Positions 7,906-17,190 of a DNA stretch of 64,000 bases are shown one piece after another. The notes under the pieces are model-generated. The model worked only from the letters and a program-made list of their open reading frames with translations, was not told the origin of the DNA and did not search any database. The stretch is from Streptomyces diastatochromogenes. GTDB taxonomy: Bacteria > Actinomycetota > Actinomycetes > Streptomycetales > Streptomycetaceae. Position 1 is the stretch's first letter. Each line of letters starts with the position of its first letter. The position numbers were made by a program, and so were the translations under genes. Where the stretch lies: assembly GCF_002242805.1 (NCBI RefSeq), contig NZ_MCGQ01000007.1, forward strand, positions 186,001-250,000, in the 5' to 3' direction.

Positions 7906-10900
7906 TGGGGCTCGGTGACCTGACCAACGACCTTCTCGGTGGCGCCGGGCACGTCATTGACTCCGGGAAGAAGTTCGTCGGAGAGGGTATCGACAAGGGC
8001 ACCGACCTCGTCGGTGCGGGCTTGGACAAGGCCGGTGCCCACGGCTGGGCGGACAAGGTCGAGAACTGGGGCGACGGGGCCGCATCCGCTCTGGGCGCCA
8101 CGCCGGGCGAGAAGCAGCTCGGCGAGAGCGACGACCCGACCGACCTGGTCCACGGCAACGCAGCGGACATCCGGGCCACCGCCAAGCACCTGAAGGACTT
8201 CCACAAGGCCTTCGACAATGTCGGCCAGGGCATGCGGAAGCTGGATTCCTCGCAGTGGCAGGGTGAGGCGGCGGAGGCGTTCCGCGAGAAGTTCGCGATG
8301 CATCCGGTGAAGTGGCTGCATGCGGCGGACGCCTGCGCCAAGGCTGCCGCGGCCCTGGAGACGTACGCGGAGACGGTCACCTGGGCACAGAAGCAGGCCA
8401 AGGACGCGATCGACCTGTACAAGGCGGGCACGGAGGCCTCTGCGAAGGCGGCGGTCGCGTACAAGAAGAAGGCTGACGCGTACAAGGCCGCTGTGTCCTC
8501 CGGCGACAAGGACCCCGGCCCGGACCCCGGCAACTTCCACGACCCCGGCACCGCAGACCTCAAACGGGCCGACGAAGTCCTTCACGAGGCCCGCAAGCAG
8601 CGCAATACCGCTGCCGACACCGCCACCAAGGCCGTCGACACGGCCCTCGCCCACGCCCCCGCCGAACCGCCCGCGCTGACCCGGCTCAAGGTGGACGCCG
8701 CCGACGGCTTCGACGCCTTCAACACCGAGGCCGTCCACTTCGGCGGCGGCGCCGTCAAGGCCACGACGGGCATGGTGAGCATGGCGCTCAACGCCAACCC
8801 ACTGAACCCGTACACCCTGGCCCACCCCGCCGAAGCCCTTAAGCACCAGGCGATGACGCTGGCCGGCCTCGTCTCCAGCGCCACGCATCCGGAACAGGCC
8901 CTGAAGCAGAACTTGGCCGACTTCGCCAAGGATCCGTCCGAGTTCTTCGGACGGCTCGCTCCCCAGGCTCTGACCGGTGGAGCAGGGATGGAGGCGAACG
9001 GGGTGCGGGCTGCGGCTGGGGAGAGAGCCGCAGCAGCGGACGCGGCAAAAGCAGCTGCGAAGCACGAGGGACAGGCGGGCGCCGGGGCAGAGACCGGGAA
9101 CTCTGCCCGGCAGACCGTGAACGAAGATCCACCAGCGACCTCCCACGAGCAGAACAGCACGGTAAGCAAGGGCACCGACCCGATCAGCCTCGCCACCGGC
9201 AAGATGTACCTGCCGCAGACGGACGTCGCGCTCCCCGGCGTACTGCCCCTGATTCTCAAGCGGCGCGTGGAGTCCGGCTACCACCTGGGGCGCTGGTTCG
9301 GCCCGTCCTGGTCCTCCACTCTGGACCAGCGCCTGGAGATCGACGCCGAGGGAGTCGTCTTCGTCACGGAGGACGGCCTGCTCCTGGCGTACCCGCACCC
9401 GGCCCCCGGCCTGCCCACCCTCCCCAGCCGCGGCCCCCGCTGGCCCTTGGACCGCGTGACCGACGGCTACACGATCACGGACCCCGGCACACACCGCACC
9501 TGGCACTTCGCCGACCGAGGCGAAAACCTGGCGGTGCTGGAGCAGATAGACGACCGCAACGGCAACTGGATCACCTTCGAGTACGACGCGGAGGGTACGC
9601 CGATCACGGTCGTCGCGAGCAGCGGGCAGGCTGTACGTGTCACCACGGAATCCGGCCGCATCACGGCCTTCCACCTGGCCGCAACCGGCGAGGAGCTGAA
9701 GCGTTACGGCTACACGGATGGCAACCTCACGGAGGTCTACAACTCCTCAGGCCTCCCGCTCCGCTTCACGTATGACGAGGCGGGCCGGATCACCTCTTGG
9801 ACGGACTCGAACGACCGCAGCTACACGTACGAGTACGACGACCGGGACCGCTGCATAGCCGAGGGCGGCTCGGCGGGACACATGGCCCTGCGTCTGACCT
9901 ACGGGGACCCGGACCCGGAAACCGGTCTTCGGACCACGACAGCGACGACGGGTGAGGGTCACACCCGCCGCTACCTCGTCAACGCCGCCTGGCAGGTGAT
10001 CGCGGAGATCGATGCACTCGGTGCGACCACGCACTACCAACGCGACCGCTACAACCGCCTGCTGTTCCAGACAGACCCGCTGGGCCACACGACGACGCTC
10101 CGCTACGACGAAGAGGGCAACCTGACGTCGGTCGTCCGCCCGACGGCCGCGAGGCGAGGGCGGAGCACAACGAACTCGGCCTGCCGGTCAAGGTGGTCAA
10201 CCCGGACGGCACGGTATTCCGCCAGGCCTACGACGAGCGCGGCAACCGCACCTCGGTGACGGACCCGGCGGGTCAGACAACCCACTTCACCTACACGGAG
10301 GCCGGCCACCTCACCTCCGTGACCGACCCGCTCGGCAACACGACAAGGATCGTCTGCGACCGCGCAGGCCTCCCGCTGGAGATCACGAACCCGCTGGGCG
10401 CGACCACCCGCTACGAGCGGAACGCCTTCGGCCGCCCGACCGCGATCACGGACCCCACCGGCGCAACGACGCTGCTGGAATGGTCGATAGAGGGCCACTT
10501 GACCCGGCGTACGACCGCAGACGGCACCTCCGAGTCCTGGACGTACGACGGCGAGGGCAACTGCACCAGCCACACCGACCCGATCGGCGGAGTCTCCCGC
10601 TTCGAGTACACCCACTTCGACCTGCTGACGGCCCGCACGGGCCCGGACGGGGTCCGCTACGAGTTCGAGCACGACAGCGAACTGCGCCTGACGAAGGTCA
10701 CCAACCCACAGGGCCTGACGTGGACGTACGAGTACGACGCGGCGGGCCGTCTGGTGACGGAGACGGACTTCGACGACCGAAGCCTGACCTACGCATACGA
10801 CCCTGCAGGTCGTCTCACCTCGCGCAGAAACGTTCTCGGCGAGGAGGTGTCCTTCGAGCGGAACGAACTGGGCCAGGTGACTCGCAAGGACGCGGCCGGC

Positions 10901-12646
10901 CAGATCTCGACCTACGCCTACGACCTCACCGACCAGCTGGCGCAAGCAACAGGCCCGGACGGCACCACCCTCACCCTCCTCCGCGACCGCTACGGTCGCC
11001 TGCACTCGGAAACGGTCAACGGCCGCACCCTGACGTATACCTACGACGCCCTGGGCCGCCGCACCAGCCGCACGACCCCCACAGGTGCCACCACCACCTG
11101 GTTGTACGACGCCGTGGGCCGCCGCACCGGCATGGTGGCCTCGGGCCGCGCCATCGACTTCACGTACGACGAGGCAGGACGCGAACTGACACGTCGGCTT
11201 GGCGGGACGATCGCGGTGGAGCACACCTTCGACATACTCGGCCGCCTGACGACCCAGTCGGTGACGGGTGTCGAGAGCCGCACCGTCCAACACCGGGCGT
11301 ACACCTACCGAGCAGACGGCAACCTGATCGGCATCGACGATCAGCTCATGGGCAGCTCCCGCCACTTCGACCTGGACGCGGCGGGCCGGGTGACGGCGGT
11401 ACATGCGGCGGGCTGGACGGAGCGGTACGCGTACGACGAGGCGGGAAACCAGACACAAGCGAGCTGGCCGGCCAACCACCCCGGCCAGGAGGCAGTCGGC
11501 TCCCGCACCTACACAGGCACCCGCATCACGCGCGCCGGCAACGTCCGCTACGAACACGACGCCCTGGGCCGCATCACCCTCCGTCAGAAAACCCGCCTGT
11601 CCCGCAAACCCGAAACCTGGCGCTACGAATGGGACGCCGAAGACCGCCTGACATCAGTGGTGACCCCCGACGGCACCCGCTGGCGCTACACCTACGACCC
11701 CCTGGGCCGCCGCACCGCAAAACTCCGCCTCGCGCCGGACGTCGAAACAGTCGTAGAACGAGTGGACTTCACGTGGGACGGCACAACACTATGCGAACAG
11801 ACCGCTAAGTCCCACGATCTCCCAAATCCGGTCACCCTCACCTGGGATCACCAGGACCTGCGTCCTCTGAGCCAAATTGAACGCATCACCGCAGGCGACG
11901 CATCCCAGGACGAGATCGACTCCCGCTTCTTCGCCATAATCACCGACCTGGTCGGCACACCTAGCGAGCTCATAGACGAGCAGGGCGACATCGCCTGGCA
12001 CACCCGCAGCACCCTGTGGGGAACGACGGCATGGGCAGCCAATAGCACGGCCTACACACCCCTACGCTTCCCTGGCCAGTACTACGACCCAGAATCCGGC
12101 CTCCATTACAACTACTTCCGCCACTACGACCCCGAAACTGCCCGCTACCTCACACCCGACCCGCTCGGGCTTTCACCTTCCCCGAATCCGTCCGGATACG
12201 TACAGAACCCGAACACGTGGTTCGACCCCTTGGGATTGTCCCCTTACTCGAATTCGCAACAAACAGAAGTTGAAGAGAAAGCGGACGGGAATCAGTGGAG
12301 GGACTTGAGCAAAGCAACAGGAAAGACCACCCAGGCCAGAAATCGCGCCATAGAGGCAATCATAAAGGAGGACTTCCCTGATCTTAAATTTACGCATCAA
12401 CCGCAGTACAGCCCCTGGGTGAATACAGGTATAGCGAGGCTCAACGAGGGCACCCACATCGGATGGAAATCCTTTGTCAGTAGACATGAACTACGAGACA
12501 GCCTGGTACATGAAGAGCTACATCATCGGTGGTATTCTCGCGGCATACCGCCCGGCACCCACCACCCGCGCGACGGGTCCGGCCTATCCGACCGCTTTTA
12601 CGAAATAAAAAACCGATACCTGAGAATGAGGGGCTGGATTGACTGA
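7905..12646 (+). pseudogene. T7SS-linked RHS-repeat polymorphic toxin, split by one frameshift
   Basis: One gene in two frames: 7905-10259 (784 codons) and 10193-12646 (817 codons). Reading both as one gives about 1,580 residues. Order: helical N-terminus with a WXG-type motif (QWQGEAAEAFREKF, about 105-120), typical of putative T7SS secretion-signal domains; Lys/Ala-rich linker; DUF6531-like cap (STVSKGTDPISLATGKMYLP); many YD/RHS repeats (YDEAGRIT, YEYDAAGRL); the RHS-associated core (LRFPGQYYDPESGLHYNYFR); and a variable toxin tip. The break is a missing base near 10142: one extra G in CGCCCGACGG would restore the RHS frame. The core cage should encapsulate the toxin. Sequencing error, real mutation or programmed shift cannot be told apart here. 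Confidence 0.85.
12235..12646 (+). other. Variable C-terminal toxin domain with HEELH motif
   Basis: After the conserved WFDPLGL that closes the RHS core, about 135 residues form the toxin tip. It contains HEELHHRW, with the first His codon at 12509-12511 and an HExxH pattern as in zinc-dependent hydrolases. A second His-rich patch (GTHHPRD) and RFYEIKNRYLRMRGW follow. I do not recognise a named toxin family; metal-dependent activity is inferred from the motif only. Codon use changes sharply here (AAA, ATA, CAT, CTA are common), unlike the RHS shell, as expected for a recently exchanged tip. Confidence 0.7.
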
Positions 12647-13079
12647 GCAAGCTGCAAGGGTTACCGAAAACTGCGGGAACTGCCAGTCAGAAATTGAGGG
12701 CTGGGCAGTACAATTGACACGCAATCGGCGACTTCGCTGGGAGATGGATTGGGCGTGCAACGAGTGCGGTAATTGGCGAGACGGAGACTGGGGGCCCGCC
12801 CCGGACTATGTGCGCGATGCGATCCTAAATAGTCACGGCTACTATCGCCTGAAAATTTTGACCGAATCCCCTCCTGGGGGGAAGGCACTCAAGGCGTTCC
12901 GTGACGCATTGGGAGTATCGCTTAAACAAGCCAGAGATTCAGCGCTCGAAGCTAGCACCGAAGGCTTCCGGGGTACGTACGTAGAAACAATGCTGATTCG
13001 TGAGCTACTTGAGGCCAGCGGCATCATATCCAGCATTGTTTCCGAAAAGGCACGGGAAGAAGACCCACACAACACCTGA
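12639..13079 (+). CDS. Putative immunity protein (zinc ribbon plus L7/L12-like domain)
   Basis: A 146-residue protein starting at a TTG that overlaps the toxin stop by eight bases; GAGGGG lies about six bases upstream. Residues 12-43 hold a C-x2-C ... C-x2-C pattern (CGNC and CNEC), a probable zinc ribbon. Residues about 75-135 (GGKALKAFRDALGVSLKQARD..., ending LLEASGIIS) strongly resemble the C-terminal domain of ribosomal protein L7/L12. Position straight after the toxin tip, overlap and the same low-GC codon use point to the cognate immunity protein. The fold combination is unusual for immunity proteins, so a different role (for example target mimicry) is open. Confidence 0.65.
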   Translation: MTEQAARVTENCGNCQSEIEGWAVQLTRNRRLRWEMDWACNECGNWRDGDWGPAPDYVRDAILNSHGYYRLKILTESPPGGKALKAFRDALGVSLKQARDSALEASTEGFRGTYVETMLIRELLEASGIISSIVSEKAREEDPHNT

Positions 13080-13269
13080 TCGCCGGAGCGCGCGGGCCTG
13101 GCTGATTTCTCTTGAACGCACGCACAGCCACCCTCACCAATTTGGAGCAAGTACGATCCAGTTTCCGCCTGGGATGTGATCGAAAAAGTTTGAGGTCTCG
13201 ATACCCCCACCTCCTCGGCTTAGAGAGAGGGCACACGGAACCCATAACGAACAAAGGACAGGGCGTCTG

Positions 13270-14526
13270 ATGTCATTCGGTCCGTCACCCGCAGGTTTCG
13301 GGCCTGCCATATCGCCTACGTGGACACCGCCAACGGACATCGAGCAGGCGTTGTTCGAGGCCAAGTCGCGCGAGGACTGGCCTGCGTACTTCGGGACGCT
13401 TGCGCAGAGCAGGCTGTTCTTCGAGATACAGAAGGACAAGGCGGATGCCACACCCCCTGCCACGTACGCCGTCTTCGGACACGATCCGCGTGTCGCCGGC
13501 GGGCGGATCTGGGCCGTGTACACCGAGGGCATGCTGCCCGCGCCGGAGCCCCACCGGGTGTTCGACTGGAACCGCCTCGAGTGGTTCACCAAGGTGTGGC
13601 GGCCAACTGATCCGTCGATGATCGTGGTCAATCCGGGGAGTCCTTGCGAGGCCTTCCTTCCCTCGGCGCCGCCGCATTCGGCGACTTGGGCGCAGTACGG
13701 GGAGCGGGCTCCCGCTCGGAAGCGGTCCCTGCGGCTGCGTACCCTCCGCGTCGGCGGCCCGCTGCACGGCTCCGTCGCCCACGGCCTCGCCTGCGGCGCG
13801 CTCCTGTGTGTCAGCAACGGCTCCTTCTGGAACTCCATGGCCTGGCACGGCACGGGATATCCAGGTGAGCGGACACGGCTTCGCGAATGGTGGGGCATCA
13901 CCACCCGCGAGGAGTGGCAGTACTACCTGCGCGACCTCCTCGCCTGCGAGCAGCACAGCTCGGTCTGGGATTTCGCCCTCGGGCTGCGCCGGACCATCGC
14001 TCGGGATTTCGGCGGGCACGTCGATACGGGGTACTGGCGGCAGGCCGCCGGCAACCTCATCCGGGCCAGGTCCGAGGGTTCGATCGTGGTGTCCGAGGAC
14101 GGCGTCACCAGGACCGACCCCCGACCCGAGTCCGAGGTCGAGGCCCGCGTCGAGGGTGTGCAGCGGCTCATCGGGCGTATCACCCGCTACGAGGCCCGGA
14201 TGCGGGCCGACGGTGTGCTCGACGAGAACCGGTACGTGTCGTCCGTCGACGCCTGGGATCTCGGGCGCGCCTCGAAGATGGCCCGGTGGGGGCTGGGGGC
14301 GCGGTTCGGCACCCTCGCGGAGGCCGAGTCCGCCGTCATCCAGGCGGGGCGGACCGCCTCTCATTCCTACAAGTCGTGGCAGGACTTCTCCGCCGGCTAC
14401 ATCCTCGGGCGCTGCCTTCACTTCGATGAGGAGGAGTTCGGGGACTGGTATCAGGACATGGTCGAGGCCCATCGGATCCTGATGTCCGATCCCGGGAGTC
14501 CTTGGCTCAACATCCCGTTCCGGTGA
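13270..14526 (+). CDS. DUF1266-domain protein, paralogue A
   Basis: A 418-residue cytoplasmic protein closely similar along its whole length to the product of 21845-23101. The N-terminal part (MSFGPSPAGFGPA..., then SREDWPAYFGTLAQSRLFFE...) looks SseB-like. The C-terminal part fits DUF1266: WWGITTREEW, then DAWDLGRASKMARWGL, then SYKSWQDFSAGYILGR. The molecular function of DUF1266 is unknown. Codon use returns to typical high GC from this gene on. AAAGGAC about 11 bases before the ATG is the ribosome-binding site. It follows the low-GC toxin/immunity cassette after 190 bases without a recognisable gene and may be a further accessory of the same locus. Confidence 0.7.
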   Translation: MSFGPSPAGFGPAISPTWTPPTDIEQALFEAKSREDWPAYFGTLAQSRLFFEIQKDKADATPPATYAVFGHDPRVAGGRIWAVYTEGMLPAPEPHRVFDWNRLEWFTKVWRPTDPSMIVVNPGSPCEAFLPSAPPHSATWAQYGERAPARKRSLRLRTLRVGGPLHGSVAHGLACGALLCVSNGSFWNSMAWHGTGYPGERTRLREWWGITTREEWQYYLRDLLACEQHSSVWDFALGLRRTIARDFGGHVDTGYWRQAAGNLIRARSEGSIVVSEDGVTRTDPRPESEVEARVEGVQRLIGRITRYEARMRADGVLDENRYVSSVDAWDLGRASKMARWGLGARFGTLAEAESAVIQAGRTASHSYKSWQDFSAGYILGRCLHFDEEEFGDWYQDMVEAHRILMSDPGSPWLNIPFR

Positions 14527-14620
14527 CGGTCTCGGCGAACAGCTCCGCCGCGCGAGTCGCGATGAGTCCTGCGGCGTCCGGCGGTCGTACTGTCGAACCC
14601 GTCACCGAGGAGGACTTCTG

Positions 14621-15184
14621 ATGCGCAGCGTCACCTATTCGATGAGCATCTCACTTGACGGCTACATCGTCGGGCCGGACGGCGGCTTCGACTGGACGGT
14701 GCCCGACGCGGAGGTCTTTCGCTTCTGGATCGACGAGATTCGAGAGGTCGGCGTCCACCTGTTGGGCCGACGGCTGTACGAGACGATGCTGTACTGGGAG
14801 ACCGCCGACCAGAATCCATCGCTCGACGACTCAGAGCTCGAGTGGGCCGCGCTCTGGAATCCGCTCCCGAAGGTGGTGTTCTCGACCACGCTGTCGGCGG
14901 TACAGGGCAATGCCCGCTTGGCCTCCGGCGGCCTGGCGGAGGAGATCGAGCGGTTGCGAGCCGAGCCGGGGGAGGGTGACATCGCGATCGGCGGCGCGAC
15001 TCTCGCCGCCGAGGCGGCCGCGTTGGGTCTGATCGACGAGTACCGGGCCATGGTCTACCCGGTGCTGCTGGGCGGTGGCATTCCGTTCTTTCCCCAGCGC
15101 GAGCGCCGGGTGGATCTCGAACTCGTCGAGACCCGCACCTTCAGCTCGAGAGTCGTCTACCTCCGCCACCGCGTGACGCGCTAG
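14621..15184 (+). CDS. Dihydrofolate reductase-like (RibD C-terminal) family protein
   Basis: A 187-residue protein of the YyaP/RibD-C family, related in fold to dihydrofolate reductase. Typical features are the N-terminal SMSISLDGYIVGPDGGFDW, the NADPH-loop-like LLGRRLYETM, the GDIAIGGATLA motif and YPVLLGGGIPFFP near the end. The true substrate of these stand-alone proteins is mostly unknown; a role in riboflavin or folate synthesis is not implied. ATG at 14621 with a strong GAGGAGG site. Cytoplasmic, with no transmembrane segment. Confidence 0.85.
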   Translation: MRSVTYSMSISLDGYIVGPDGGFDWTVPDAEVFRFWIDEIREVGVHLLGRRLYETMLYWETADQNPSLDDSELEWAALWNPLPKVVFSTTLSAVQGNARLASGGLAEEIERLRAEPGEGDIAIGGATLAAEAAALGLIDEYRAMVYPVLLGGGIPFFPQRERRVDLELVETRTFSSRVVYLRHRVTR

Positions 15185-15262
15185 GTGCTGTTCGGGGTTC
15201 GGACCCAGGTGGAGTCCATCGTTTCCCGTTCGGTTGGTTTGACCACCTGTTAGCGTGCGCGG

Positions 15263-15802
15263 ATGGAAGATCTGGGACCCGTGGCCTGGCCGCCTGCACC
15301 GATCAGGACCGAGAGGCTCGTGCTCCGTGAGCCCGAGAGCCGGGACCGTACGACGTTCATCGAGCTGCTCGCCTCGCCCGAGGTGCACACCTACCTCGGC
15401 GGCCCCCGACCGCGTGACGAACTTGAGCGCGAGCTGCCCGGGGCGCCCGAGCGGTGGCCCGGGAGCTTCGTCGTCGATCTCGACGGGTCGATGATCGGCC
15501 AGATCCTGCTCAGGAGAGCAACGGGGCACCGTCGCCCGGCTGCCGCGGGGAAGGCCGATCTCGGCTACCTGTTCCTGCCGCGGGTGTGGGGATTCGGGTA
15601 CGCCTACGAGGCGTGCGCGGCGGCACTCGGCTGGCTCGCCGACGCGCTTCCCGGCGAGCCGGTGGTGCTCACCACCCAGACCGCCAACGTCGGCTCGATG
15701 CGTCTCGCGGCGAAGCTGGGGTTCACTGAGGTAGAGCGGTTCGAGGCCTGGGGCGCCGAGCAGTGGCTCGGCATGCGGTCCCCGGTCACGCCGTCCAGTT
15801 GA
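15263..15802 (+). CDS. GNAT-family N-acetyltransferase
   Basis: A 179-residue acetyltransferase of the RimJ/RimL-like group (Acetyltransf_3). It has the usual start IRTERLVLREPESRD, the strand SFVVDLDGSMIGQILL, the acetyl-CoA loop region YLFLPRVWGFGYAYEA, and the C-terminal NVGSMRLAAKLGFTEVERFE, where Asn-x-x-S-x-x-x-A-x-K-x-G-F is the family hallmark. Substrate is unknown; members modify protein N-termini, antibiotics or small amines. It is preceded by 78 bases after the reductase gene and may have its own promoter. Confidence 0.88.
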   Translation: MEDLGPVAWPPAPIRTERLVLREPESRDRTTFIELLASPEVHTYLGGPRPRDELERELPGAPERWPGSFVVDLDGSMIGQILLRRATGHRRPAAAGKADLGYLFLPRVWGFGYAYEACAAALGWLADALPGEPVVLTTQTANVGSMRLAAKLGFTEVERFEAWGAEQWLGMRSPVTPSS

Positions 15803-15935
15803 GATGGTGACGGAACGGTCGGGGAGTACCCGCCCATCCACGCGCGAGCGGTCTGCAACCGCGACTTGGCCGCGTGCATGCCGGGCGTCACCTCTTAGCC
15901 GGCTCGTCCGCCGGGCCCTGGGAAGAACGGGCCAG

Positions 15936-16046
15936 CCGACGTGAGCGTCTCGGACGTCTCGGTCGTCTCGGTGTGAGGACGCCCGGGCCCCGGTGTGGGG
16001 TCCGGGCGTCGTCGTATGTGCGGCTCCCTCGACGGACACATTCAGC
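15936..16046 (+). repeat. Dispersed repeat copy 2 with hairpin terminator
   Basis: Second copy of the element at 6546-6665, with tandem CGTCTCGGT units and the hairpin GCCCGGGCCCC / GGGGTCCGGGC at 15981-16007 (extended stem 15978-16010). The stretch 15803-16116 has no intact gene: it holds this repeat and the DUF1266 fragment at 16051-16100. The hairpin could end transcription from the GNAT gene. Confidence 0.75.
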
Positions 16047-16050
16047 CACG

Positions 16051-16100
16051 ACACTCGCGGAGGCCGAGTCCGCCGTCATCCAGGCGGGGCGGACCGCCTC
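16051..16100 (+). pseudogene. 50-base fragment of DUF1266 gene
   Basis: Bases 16051-16100 match 14311-14360, inside the DUF1266 gene upstream, at 49 of 50 positions (it would encode the AEAESAVIQAGR segment). Nothing on either side continues the gene. It is a remnant of a duplicated or deleted third DUF1266 copy, joined directly to the dispersed repeat. Confidence 0.85.
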
Positions 16101-16116
16101 CCGGACTTGCGAAACC

Positions 16117-16533
16117 TCAGAGGCGGGCGCAGGTCGCGCCGACGCCCGGGGAGGCGTACCAGCGCCAGGAGACCTTGCCGCGGGTGTCCGGACCGTAGAC
16201 GCCGTCGGGGTAGAGGCCGGTCTGGGACTGGAGGGTTCGTACGGCGGCCACGGTCTGCCCACCGTAGACGCCGTCGATGCCGCCGGTGTCCAGGCCGTGG
16301 CAGATGACGAGGGCGAGCTGAAGGGCCTCCACCGCCTCTCCGCTGGAGCCCTTCCCCATCAGGCAGGAGGTGGAGCCACCGCTGGTGGCGGGCACCAGGG
16401 TGTGGTAGCCGCCCCGGTCCACGCCGATGGTCGTGGTGCACCAGCCGTCGGCCGCGGAGGCAGTGGGGGCGAGGCTGACCATGCCGCCGAACACGGCTGC
16501 GGCCGCGCCGATGGCGGCAAGCGTGCGCTTCAT
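16117..16533 (-). CDS. Secreted peptidoglycan-binding domain protein
   Basis: A 138-residue exported protein: signal peptide 1-28 (MKRTLAAIGAAAAVFGG..., cleavage after PTASAA), then a compact domain with four or more cysteines (WCTT, SCLM, VICHG, ATCARL). It holds a peptidoglycan-binding type 1 repeat, in which GSSGEAVEALQLAL and GVYGGQTVAAVRTLQ are the family hallmarks. No catalytic domain, so it probably binds cell wall or acts as an inhibitor or signal. It is paralogous to the product of 16613-17026 and lies 79 bases after that gene on the same strand. Confidence 0.85.
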   Translation of the reverse strand: MKRTLAAIGAAAAVFGGMVSLAPTASAADGWCTTTIGVDRGGYHTLVPATSGGSTSCLMGKGSSGEAVEALQLALVICHGLDTGGIDGVYGGQTVAAVRTLQSQTGLYPDGVYGPDTRGKVSWRWYASPGVGATCARL

Positions 16534-16612
16534 TTCTTCTGTTCTCCGTTGCTGGTTCAGGAGGATGCTGGAGGTGTTGGTGGCCGGTGGGCCTGGTACT
16601 GGGAGCTGCCGC

Positions 16613-17026
16613 CTACATGAAGCTGCACGTCACGTCGCCGTCGTTCCAGTAGTACTGCCAGAAGACGTGCATCCGGGTGTCCGGGCCGTAGATGCCGTCG
16701 GGCTCGAGCCCGACGCGGGATTGGATCGTCCGTACGGCGGTCTCGGTCCTGGCGCCGTAGACACCGTCGACGCCTCCCGTGTCCAACTCGTGGCAGTTGA
16801 CGAGCGCGCGCTGCAGCTCCGCCACCGCCGACCCGCTGGACCCGCGGCCCATGATGCAGGAGGTCGAGCCGCTGCTCGTGGCCGGCTGGATGAAGCGGCC
16901 GGAGTCCTTCCACACGGACGTCGTGGTGGTGCACCAGCCGTCCGCCGCGCCCGCGGAAGGCGCGCTTCCGATCAAGCCCATGATGGACACGACGGTCATG
17001 CCCAAAACAACTAGAGCGCGTTTCAT
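16613..17026 (-). CDS. Secreted peptidoglycan-binding domain protein
   Basis: A 137-residue paralogue of the next gene. The start is taken at the ATG at 17026 (MKRALVVLGMTVV), which has a GGGGGAA site nine bases upstream; an upstream in-frame start at 17095 would place residues before a good signal peptide. After cleavage near SAGAA come DGWCTTTTSVW, SCIMGRGSSGSAVAELQRAL and GVYGARTETAVRTIQ, a peptidoglycan-binding type 1 unit with conserved cysteines. It is divergent from the large SARP gene (164 bases between starts), so it may be a target of that regulator. Confidence 0.85.
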   Translation of the reverse strand: MKRALVVLGMTVVSIMGLIGSAPSAGAADGWCTTTTSVWKDSGRFIQPATSSGSTSCIMGRGSSGSAVAELQRALVNCHELDTGGVDGVYGARTETAVRTIQSRVGLEPDGIYGPDTRMHVFWQYYWNDGDVTCSFM

Positions 17027-17190
17027 ACGCTGATTCCCCCCAAGCACGCGTATCTGGCGTCGAGCCGCCGATGTCAGACTGCCGGGCATCGACAACAGAC
17101 GGACAACAGCAGATCAACAGCGCCCGGGGCGCCGACCACCAGGAAAGGGAGGGCGCTGCTTAGCATGTGACGAGGGGTAAGGGGGGTGCG

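Noticed and set aside
10193..12646. Second RHS frame as a separate gene
   Set aside because: It starts inside an RHS repeat and has no ribosome-binding site; one base restores a single long gene.
13080..13269. Possible displaced toxin-tip remnant
   Set aside because: Low GC but no frame resembles a known toxin or immunity protein; listed only as a hint.
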